DNA of 64,000 nucleotides, from NCBI GenBank assembly GCA_947579665.1, contig OX388345.1:67013454-67077453 (forward strand), given 5' to 3'. The DNA comes from Sympetrum striolatum. Lineage: Eukaryota; Arthropoda; Insecta; Odonata; Libellulidae. Below, piece after piece: positions 27,901-39,900 of the stretch. Numbering within the stretch: the stretch's first letter is position 1; every line of letters starts with the position of its first letter. A program made the position numbers and the translations under genes. The notes beneath the pieces are model-generated. The model was not told the DNA's origin. It made no database searches and saw only the letters and a list, made by a program, of their open reading frames with translations.

Positions 27901-30900
27901 TCAATTTTTCATGGATATATTTAGAGATTGCAAAAGGAGTACTTTTTAACTGGTTAATAATAGTAGTATTTAATTCACTATGGATATATAATTCCCTACG
28001 CGTTAAATACGATTCATAATTATTCATTCGTGATTATTGTGAAAAATCATTTGAAAAAGGCAAATTCACAGTTAATGTTGACATGATTAGAATAGAGTGA
28101 ATAAATAATACTATTAAAGCGTCTTTTATTTTAAGACCAGATAGAGAATATTAACTCTCTTCTTACGTTTAATCCTTCGCTTTATAAATTTTAAAGGAAG
28201 AAGTAGGTTGAAAAAGGTACAACGAAGAAAACTACCATGGGGGTTTGAAAACTTATGATTTCACTTAGGATGACCACAACAGAAAAACTAATAAATACGG
28301 CACATAAAAAACGCACGTGGTTATATAAACCCAAACTTCTGATTATTTTTTGTTGCTTTTAAATTATATTTGATTAAATTAGTAGTTTTTACCTGTTTCT
28401 CAGTGGTTTTGTGGAAAATATGGCATCCCGGTAACAAAAAGAACCATTTAATACCGGTTAAGCATTTTAGTATTTTCGCAACTTTCAAATTAATCATAAA
28501 GGATAGAAATTTCCATTTCAACACTCCTACACCATTTAATTTTCCGAGGATGAAAATTTCGGGATAATCTCCTCGACTTGAGAGAACGCCTTAGGAAGGA
28601 ATCGAAAAATTTGAATTAAAGGTTCCGAAAGGCCTTCCACGCGATCGAGCCCCTTGGAAAGCGGAAGTCCTCTTCACGATTCGAGGCGGAAACGGCGACA
28701 AAGCCACGTGTCGGTAATACTAGGGAGCCGAGAATGGAGGATGCAGTTGTTAGACATTCAAGGAAGTCCTCCCCCTCTTCTAATCTCCTAAGAATCCCCG
28801 CGGTCTCTGCACGAACTGCAACTCATCGACTGGGATTAGATGGGAAGAATATCTTCTCTATCCCCGTAATAGTCAACAGTGGAAGAAGCGTTTTGCAACT
28901 ATGAGGCGAAATGTTACGCAGTGATGGGGAATCACGTATTCTTCGCATTAGCGTGCGTTCTGCTAATATATCTCGTGATTTCATGCTAAATGATGCTGAA
29001 ACTCACACTAGAAAGGACTCTTCAATTACTTTGGGTGGCTTAGAAGGTCTGAGATGAGATTGAGATACTGACTACATTTTTCCTTTCTTTTTCTCTTTTC
29101 AAGTTTAACTTAACAATTAAAGAATCCTGTTGCGCAGTTGAGGATTTGTGGTAATATTATATACAGCAAATTTTGATAATTCTGATGGAATACGTAACAG
29201 AAGTGAAACAAAAACTCCAATTTCCACAAAAATATTTTAATTCACGACCGGTTTTGGCTACGCGCCATCATCAGGCAATAATGATATAAAATCATTAGCA
29301 GAAATATTGATATGAATGGTAATTAGTGATAGTATTATATATGGCTAATTTTGATCATTCTGACGGTAAACGAATAGTAAAAGAAGAAAAACAAAAACAT
29401 AGCAGTTTCTAGAAAAAATATTCTAATTTATAACCGGTTTCGGCTACATGCTATCATCAGGTAACAATAATATGAAATAATTTGTAATAATAATTATATG
29501 AAAGCGTTCGCAGAAATATAAAATAAACTTGGATTTGGCTTCAAAAAATATTTTTTAGCATATTCATAGCTTTCTTATCTCTAATTCCTTTTTTGCATTG
29601 CAACAGATGCCGTAAATGCAACAGGTACGTTTATGGCTTACGTTGTGAGAATACTCAACACCAGAGGAAATTGCAACGAATAATTGGTTTCTCCACTGGA
29701 ATAAATGCAGTAAATTTTTTCCAACATAATTGGGTCAGTATTCATTCTAAAACCCCGAAAGGTAACTCAGATGCATCAGAACTAATGTACTGAACTGTTT
29801 AATGAGCGAATCAAAGCTTTCAAAAGCTTCTGTTTCGGGCACTTTCTATGTAGAGTTATTTCCAGTATAAGGAATTTGCGTACTGGAGATAAGATGGCAA
29901 TTATGTAACGTATTTGCGTCGACTCAGTAATTTATTCAGGCATTCCTCATGTATAATTTATGTATGTGATTTATGATAGAAACACCTATGAATTCATTTT
30001 TTTCGAACGAGAATTACACTCGGGATTCGTCGAACGAGGGTTTTGTTTAAAAAAATGTAATTCAACGATGCGCATCGATGATTGAACGGTGCAGAACCTC
30101 AAAGACCCCACGTCGGTCGGAAAATCCACGGAAACGTTTATACCGTGGACGGAAACACGACAAATTCATCAGCAACGAGGATACACCGACGAAATTGATG
30201 GATCGACGTGGGTTTAACCAATCGGATCCAAGTCACGAGAGCCTCATCCAAGGAAGAAGGAATCATTCCTGAAAATAACTTGGCCTCCCACAAAAAAGTC
30301 ATGACATGAGCGAAGGATGGATGCGAAAGGAATAGACCTTGCTTAGAGATGACTCGATGAAATTGGCGCCACCAGAAGGACTTTCTCTGCGAAGATGGCA
30401 CGCTGTGCGAGAGAAAGGACGGTGGATATGCAATCAGAAAAAATATCGCAGAAAAGAAGCGCGTGGGCAGTAGCACAAATTGAATGTTCTCCGAGTGACC
30501 TCTTCGACGTAACCCGTAGAGAAAGCGTCTCCATTCGTGATATTGAGTCATTAAATACATTCACTGAAATCGTTTCCCAAGAGCTTTGATGTTTTAAGAC
30601 GGATGACCGATTCCCAGGAAAATGTCACTTGTGTACAAGAGTGATTCCTGCTACAGCGGAATAGTTTGGAATCCTTTTTCAATTCGAAATTACTCTTTGG
30701 TCCATAGCATTTGTATCAAAAAATTTAATTGTGGTTAATTTATTTTCTCCCTTAATTCGAACTTTTAACGACCATGATAAAATAATTTAGTAGCATTTAA
30801 TACAAAGGTAATTTCTGGTAAAGTAATTTCACATCCACAATTCACAAACTTACTAAAAACCGGTAGGTGACGTCAAAATAGTGTTTAAAGTCATGGAAAT

Positions 30901-33900
30901 GTAAGTGAATCAATTTTCCAGTTATTAAATCAACTAGAATCACATATTGTTACTGAGAGGATTACATTCAGGAAGTAACTAAAAATCTCCGATTTTTTTA
31001 AGACACTGTTCGTAGTTGTTGTAGATTCTTAACGATACAACATAATTTGTTTCATCATTTAATTTTTAACATTTTAAATTGTTTGAATTAAAAACAATCA
31101 AACAAAACAAAATACATATACTGAATAAATTTAACTCTCATTAAAAAGTATCTTAAATTGGAAATTTTGTATTATTCGAAATTTTTAATTTTTAGAATTT
31201 TTCACCGGTCATTTCATGTTTGAACTATCTAAGTTCCACTATACTAACAATTCTTTCATTTTCATTTCTTAAATCTAACTTCAGAGAAGGTGATGAAAAC
31301 GTTGAAGCTTTTCGCCATTGCAGGTTGCCCTGCGCAATTGGGAGAGTTAAAAATAAGTCCTCTTTGACTTCGAAAGCTTTTTCAACCACTAACGAGTTTT
31401 TTCTGAGGGGCTAAAAAACAAATTTGCGGCCGTTTCGCAGAATTTTGTTTTATGCAAAAATATTTTGACGCCATCAAGGTTGCGACACGTAATCCTTATT
31501 TTTAACCTTTTATCTCTTCGAATGCGGAGTTTAAATTTATGTCATCGATGTGAACGTGATGTGATACTCCTCAACTCTCGAAAAAAATGTTTTGAAATAG
31601 AGGAAAACATTTGGAACTTTCCAAGGCTACAGAGTTAAATATCCGAGGTATAATAAACTTTCCCAATTTATTCTCACTATCCAAGCTTAAAAAACACGAA
31701 TATCTAGATTTATACAACAGATAAGAACTAAATGATACTAAGAAGCTACATCATGTGAAGGTTGAAGTTGTAAACTCATTTCAATTTAGATTTTAAAAAA
31801 ATCATAATAATTGCCAAAAAATATTGTCTCCAAAAATGAGGATCTTCAGTCATGTAATCACCTGAAGGCCAATAGAAAGATTTCAGCAAATTAACATTAC
31901 AAGTCTATCTATAGAAAGGAGATAAACAGTAGCTTTTGTACCGATATGGATGTGTAGATTATTTATTCATGGCATGATGCCTACGAACAATTGAAACCAC
32001 TTCTAGGTTTGGAAGAGCTGACTAATAGCTGATGCGGAAAAACCAAAGGTACGTGAACAATCGTCTAAATGCGCTCATAAGATAAGACTACCGATCAGCG
32101 TCGTAAAAATCCAAGACCGAAGGTTATGATTGTTATTTTTAAATCCTTAAAACATTAGCACGTTTAAAATACGGGAGTGTCGACGAGCCGAACGTAATTC
32201 CCCAATTCATTGCCTCGAAAATTGAGCCCACATTATACTCACGTCGATGCCTCTTCTTTAATGCGCTTTCACCTTGAGAGGAGGAAATGCGGAAGAGATG
32301 GCCTTGCCGATTTTGAAATAACCCTCATATTCATCAACTAAACAGCAGGAAAAGAGTTGCCCACCGTTCAAAGTTTGCTCCATCTTACAGAAAAGACAGC
32401 TCGTTGTTTTCGCACATATGGCTCGCTCTAAGAGTAAATAAATCATTCCAAGAAATCTTGAGTGGGGCTATATCACTGGCGCCGTTGACGGAGGCCCTGA
32501 CCGGAAAATTCTTCCACCAAACTTATCCTTGTTATTCGACGGAGCGTTTTTGACATTCCATATTTGAGATTTAAAGACGAGGAGAAAAATATTCAGCTCA
32601 AAACATACTATGACGCAATATATTTTGTTTGGAAAAAATTTTCAAGGATATTTTTTTACTTGAAATTTTCCGTACGGGGAATACATTTGGAAACAAAACC
32701 AAAAATTTTTTTAACCTCATATTTGACGATTATTTTATTGATAATTCTGGAAGTTCATTTAAGTCTATAACACGTACAAACTAACAACGTCTTGGGTATT
32801 ACTATTAGATAAAGGAAAAAAGGCGATCGCAATCGCAATCGTAAAATAATCCTAAATTAGCATTTTACTCTTAGTTGTTGACGAGTAATCAATTCTAAGT
32901 CAACACAAGGCTGTAATTGTGATTGATACTTCAAAGGCCTATAATCAAAGCATTGTTGCCAGCCCTGAGATAAATATACCGATAAACTGGGATTCATTCA
33001 AAAAGTGAAACGTTATTATTTGACAGAGATTTTAGAAAATGAAGTAGGAAACTATACGATGAAATCGAAGACATCGAAGCCAAGATATATTATTTTTTTC
33101 ATATCTTTCACTATTTTCTACTAATCGGCGATATATTTCTCTACCGTGTTGTTATCATAAGACATCTGACTTATCAAGTTGATTGGAAAAACAAAAATTA
33201 GCCAATTGGGAATAATTAAGTCGTCCATTTGCCTGAGGAACGCTCCATCCCCGCTGGTAATGCGAAGAGGCTACAAATCCTCATAGATTGCATTTCCTCA
33301 TCACCTCGGTATCAAGAAAAGTTATTGGTAGAGATAATGACTACACTTGGGATATTTTTTCTTATCATAAACACCACCTGCCACCGATTAACTGAAATTT
33401 GGAGAGAAAACAAACCGAATAAAATTGAGCTGGAAGGTACTTCCAGATCGTATCGGAATAAACAGATGAGAACCTAACCCTGATTTTAAATCTTGACCGT
33501 TATTTCGAACTTCTCACTTACGCATAACGCCGAGGTTTTCTATTTATATTACGCCAACGGTATATTTTTACGGGAATTTCTTCTATTGAAACATCTTTAA
33601 TTCACATCTTCTCCTTGGTATCCCGGGACAACGGCGAAAAAAGTCTTGGCGCGCAACCAAGACGGCAAAATCGTCTTCCCCATTCCTGACTCCAGCCTCA
33701 CCCTTCTCCCATCCCACTCGAGTCCGCCCATAGTTTGACGTGCTCCCATGTCCTCCTGCGAGCCGTATTTGGCATGCCGCGAAGATGTATGGAGAAAGAG
33801 ATGCGGAGAAGAGAGGAGAAAGTTACCGGAGATACGTGGACTCAGAGACGCAAGGACTTTTTCACTTGAGTCTCCGCTCCTGGTTTGATCTCCCGCGTTA

Positions 33901-36900
33901 ATTACACCATTAGGCCCGTTACGGTTATTCTGCAAGAATTTCCATTCCCTACCGATTCTCTCAGATCGGCGACGTAATTTTTTTTGGGGGGACTGGAGGA
34001 AAGATTTAAAACCGCGAAGGAATTGTCAATGAGTGTACTGAAGGCGGCGTTTGAAAAAAAACTGCGTCCCGATAGGGTTCGAACCCGGAAAAGGGGATGG
34101 AGGTGGCGTAAGAAGCGCCGTGGAGGTTGTTGACTGCGGGGCAGATGGTAATGGAGGGGAAGGAAGCTATTCAGCTTCTCTTTATATGGAGGTAATGGAG
34201 AAGGAGAGATACTTCCCGAAGAGGATAAGACGGACGGCTATAAGTGTTCCTCCTGCATGAAGGGATTGGCTTTCGGACGTCTCCGCCGAGGGGTGCATTT
34301 CCATTGTCGGGGGCGAGTGGAGGGAAGATGCGAATTCAATGGCATACTCCTGAGAGATAACTGACAGGCTGGTCTGCAGTGAGGGAATTAGTTTTGCGTA
34401 CGTCTTACGATATAGCTAAATTCGCTCCATGAGTCATCAAAGGCGCCTTCGAGCTAGAAGGTGGTCGAAACCAAATTTATTCCGAGAACAGCGCGGGAGA
34501 CTTCAACGCCAATTAAGGGTGTACTTTTCTTTCGAATAGACTTTTCTATTTCCTACTGCCTCAATGTTCTCGTTCGAAAACTGATTTCATACATTACATT
34601 TTTAAGTGAAAACTACGCTCAAAAAACACTCAGCGATGTATTCTTCTCTCTTTCCTGAAGAGAATATTGTAAGCAGAAACAGTATCTTAAGAGTTTTAGA
34701 CCTTAGGAAAGCATCATCAGTGGAAGAATATAAAATTTGATTTGCACTGATTAAAAGGCATTTCCAATAGAGAATTACCGATCTTCTATAGCAGAATGGT
34801 ATGGTAGCCCGCAAAGTTCTCAGGTTCAATTAAAAGCTAATCGAGTTCTTTATTATTATAACATGATTAAATATTTGATCATACTGTGAAAGCATAGGCT
34901 TTTTCAAAATTTTTACGATCAGAGATAGGTTCCGACAGTATGTTTCTGAGAGCTTCTTAAAACAAATAAAAAACTGATTCTGAAGTTAAATTTTATTTAA
35001 ATTAGAGTATATATCCGGTAATATGATAACAGTCAATGATTTATGTTGTCAAACAAGGTTATGCAAGAATGGTTGCTAAATCCTGGTTTACCAAGAACAC
35101 CATAAACATTTGCGGCGAAATAAGTAATTCATATAATTAGCTATAAGAAATGCAGGTCTTATTCACCAGCATAATAAATAAAGTATAGAAAAACTATCAT
35201 AATCTGCGAACGGAATCCGCATGGTATTGAAATAATGAAATATTTTCTCTGGCATGGAGGAAATACTCCCGCAAGCTTTCTCTGATACCCTTGTGAACCG
35301 AAAGATAAACGCTCGGTCGACCTTGCGGATGACCTCTCTTATGTTTCGACGTTTGAGTCAATTGTTGAGCGTGCGTGTTTGATTATATCTGTGTCGATGA
35401 AAATGAGCAAAGTAGGCTTTTGATCTTATTAAAAGATTTAGGGGCAATTTACTCCACCCAAGAGCTCAATAACTGTGAAAAATGTATATTGGTTGAAGTT
35501 TTAAAGAAGCTCTTGCCGAAAAAAGCAATTCTGTTGTCTATTATACGAATATAATAATACAAAATACGTAATGGGATACTAAAGGCAAATGCAACCAACT
35601 TTAAATATACTTATTTGAAGATGAATTTTGAAGTTTTTTAGTACTTTTAATTGTGGAAGAGATAGAGACAAATGATTTAATTAAAAAATGTTAGAATTTT
35701 TTGGAAGAAAATTAAGGTAACATTAATCGTCCCAAGTAAATAACTTTAACGATTACTAAAAATATAAAACTTATATTAAGGCACCGGACCTGAATTTTGG
35801 TCAAGGTTCATTTCTCAAAAAATATCGTTTATTGGACTCTACATTTTAGCATCACACTGTAGTAAAATTCTATCCGAGCTAAATTCAGGGATAGCATTGA
35901 AACATTTAAAAATCTACCCATGAGATCAAAATATTAGTGCTTCAAAACCTATACAATCAGAGATATGAGTAGAAGTGCAAGAATAGCAAACGGTATACAT
36001 AACGGAAAGCAAGCTACTGAAAAATGGAGAAAATATCGCAAAGGTTATAGAAGAGAAATGTTGGAGGGATAATTTGCTGAGATACCAGATCAACCAGTAA
36101 TCAAAGTAAACGTAGCAATCAAATGAGAGCGGTGACGCTATGCCGTGAGAAAATGTAGTAACGGGATAAGAGTGATGGTGCGAATCGCTGAGATGAAAAG
36201 AGAGGGATGTTGAGTTGAATCGGCGAAAGGTAACGTAACTGACCCGAGAAATCGATTAGGAAAGGGGAGGGAAAGGATTAGAGAGAATGACAAAAGATGA
36301 AGAGATAATCCTGAAATGACATGAGGGACATGTGAACACGGAAATCTTGGGTTGAAATTTGATGGAATGATAATAATTTTACGTGCTTGAAACGTACTCT
36401 ACGTCACGGAAAATTTCGACAGATGGCGAAAACAAACTGATGACCACATCTTGTTTTTGAAAATGCCGAGTGCAGGATTCTCATAAACCGTTTATTCGAA
36501 AGGCGCATGCGCATAATTTAGTGGGCAGATGTTCTGAAGACTTATATAAATAATACAGCCTGCCCAAAAGGCAGTTTACTCTAAAAAATCGCTTTGGTGA
36601 CGAAAATAAATTTGACAAACTGAATAGGATCTAAAGGAATGAACCATCTACACCCACAAAAGACATGAATTAATATAATAGAATACATTTGTACATCAGA
36701 ATATTCCATTACACCAACTCACGCATTGCATTTCCCTCTTTCCCAATTTCTTAGCTTCGCGGCACTAGCATTTGCTTTTTGGCACAGGTATCGAGCAAAT
36801 GCTAGCAAATATACTCGAGTATGCATGTATCATATTATATCATAACCTTCATGATTCCAATGAGAGTTCAAACTGACGGAAAAAGGATCAAAAAGTAAAT

Positions 36901-39900
36901 TACTAGATTCCTTAGAAATGGAATAGCAGGTACTTACGCAATGACAACCCATTAAACTAAACATTAACTCGGTATATATAAGTAAACTTTTATTAAAACG
37001 TAATAAATTAAGAACTAAGTACTCTCGCGTATTACGCAGCAAAACGACAGCTTACTTGCGGCCCATAATTAGAGAAGTACTTGCATACATACGACCTTAC
37101 ATGAGTAACAGCGAAATTAAAAATCTAATACTTAACCCGTAACTACATGCTGAACTTACTATAAAAGAGATTTTGTAAAATATATTGACAACTGGGCTGA
37201 GCTCTGCTATAACCTTCAGTTACGCAATAAAATTAAGAAGATGAAGAACGATTGCGATTGCTCCTTAAAAAAGAACGCTTTTACGTAAACGCTAACTTAC
37301 CTTTCTAAGTCTAGAACGAGGAACCAAATTTTGATATAACCAAAAGGCGTAATAAAGCTGAAATTGAGACAAAGTGTTATTCTCCATTTCACCTTTCCAA
37401 ATTCCTGAAGTAATTTTCACAACGATAAATTAGGAAATCGACGAAAAACTTTCAACAGTCAGTTCGTGAGTAGGCGTGATAGTTAAACATGCTTCACAGC
37501 TCTAAGATAACTACAGCGAAGGTAACTAGGTTTCTTTTGCTCGAGGGGTTTCTTCAAGCTAACGAAATAATAAAATTCTAAACGGATGAATGGCTACCAA
37601 CGAGTTCAAAACCTCCATCTCACCTGGAAAACAGTGAAAGAAATACTTTCATTGTGACCGAATTCTGCGGAATCATCGAGTTTCAACACCAATGTCAAAT
37701 CCTAAAGAGAAAAATGTGTTTCGCCTGCCTTTGTCCTCGTATACCCAGGGCGTGGGTGAAAAGCAGCCACGCCCTGATTTAAAGGTAAGAAGTAAAAAGA
37801 AAGTGGTCCTATCATCCGACTTAGATCGAAATGGGTTGTCCGGGAAGGGGAGCTATTGATGATCAAGAGTGAAGGAAAACCGAGAGAAGATTATAAATGG
37901 ATCGCTTTTGGTGGAGAATATAGGTGAGTAGCCCAATAGAAAGTTATAACTGGTTTAGTTTATTGGGCTCTCGAGAAAGTGCAAATAATGATTGAGATGT
38001 AATCAATGTACTATTGCAGATATTTGCGCTTTCGAGTAATGAAACTGAAGGCTAGAGGCGACTGATCTAAAACTAGGAGAAGTAAGTGAAATTTATAAAT
38101 AATTGTAAATATGTGGACCTTCATAATAAAAATCGCTATTTATTGTGAAATTTATAAATAATTGTAAATATACAAACCTTCCTTATAAAAAACTCTATTT
38201 ATTGTAAAATTTATAAATAATTGTAAATATATTGTAACAATCTTAAAAATTGATATCTCTATCTTATAAATTTAAATATCACCAATTACAACGGCACTAG
38301 TTAACTAAATTTAATATTCATGATGGAGGAACTTGTAATTGTAATTAAAATAATTAAATAACTTGTAATTTAATTAATTGACCGATGAAAATGGAGCATT
38401 TTCTTCGGTCGAGATTTAGTGCTCAGATCGTGTTTGTAACTCTTTAAATATTTACTTTTTAGTATTAACGGAACCTAAACTCATGTCACTACATGTTAAA
38501 TCGGTAAAGAGTTGATATTTTCCTTCTAATTACTTTAATTTACAAAATATATATTAACAAGAGAAAAATATATATTGTAAGAGGAAGTAGGTACCCCACC
38601 GATACCAATTGCAGTCAACCCAGGCTTAAAGTGCAACTTTAGTACTGGAGAAATACTCGACAAGCTACATATATTGTATGACGATAATGAAAAATGAAGG
38701 AGGAGGAAGTGAAAGTACAAAAGTTGCGAAGCGAGAAATTATTCGGGTTGAAAGAGGGTAATTTGGCCAGTCGAATTTATTTTGCTGTCACTTTCGTAAC
38801 ATCGGTTAGCATTCGCAGGGAACAAATGAAATTTTCAGTTTATGGACTTTTCGCTACAAACGTGAAATATGAAAGTTTAGCCTCGTTTGTGACTCAGCTT
38901 CTGATCAATAAATAATGGTGAAGCCAAACACATCATAAAGAAACCATAAATATTCAACCGAATTTCTTGTAAAATATACTTAGCGTGGTACGAGATGAAA
39001 AGGATTACGGGCTTTGACAATTATTGGCACTAAAAGGTACGGAAACGTTACGTCAGCACTCAACTGTCCAGATCGGGGGTGGTGAAACTTAAGAAGTCTT
39101 GCCAAAACCGGCACGAGAGAGCCACGTGGAGTTTTATGGCGCTGTATTTGTTTTATATACTCGGTTAAAACATTTAAACTCCAAAGCAATTATATACGAG
39201 TTTTTGTAGCTAATAATATTATTCGGCAAAATCAATATCTTAAGCTCACCATTGACGTAATGAAAGATAATCGTATCAGCATCTCATTCTAAGAATCGGT
39301 TCCTTACTGGCACTCAAGTCAATTTAACTTTATTTTTTATGGAAATATCGTATTTCCATCTTAATAAAAAAATAATTGAATAAAATAAATAAAAATAATG
39401 GACATTTTTCGACTTAAGGTTCGACTGTCCTGTTTTGAATGTAACCAGTAAAATGAGATTACTTTAAGCTCAAAAGTAATTACTAATATGTTTCCTTTAG
39501 AAAAGATCTAGTGTTTTTTTCCTTTGTTAATAATATTTAGATTTAACCCTTTCATACCCTTTGTGCAATATATTGGACGCACTTTTCCGTGCTTATTATA
39601 TGCTGTTAGTATTGTTTAAATATTTATTTTTACGGTTTTGCTTCTTTTAATTTAATATTATGTCAATCCTGTATCAAAGGAATCTCATAAAAAGATTTTA
39701 TTGCTCATTGAATAAAAAGCTCATCATCTAAATTCTAAAATAATTCGTTTCTTCATAGAAAAAATCCAGGTCTGAAAGGGTTAAAGCCTATAATCGCAAA
39801 AACTGAAAATATCAGCATCTCATGGTATGATTCGGCACCACGATGGCAATCTTGAATCTAATCAAACACAGCCCGACATAAGGTTCGCCTCTCCTGTGCA

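Noticed and set aside
34066..34090. tRNA T-arm-like palindrome GGGTTCGAACCC
   Set aside because: An isolated B-box-like sequence with no A box or stems around it.
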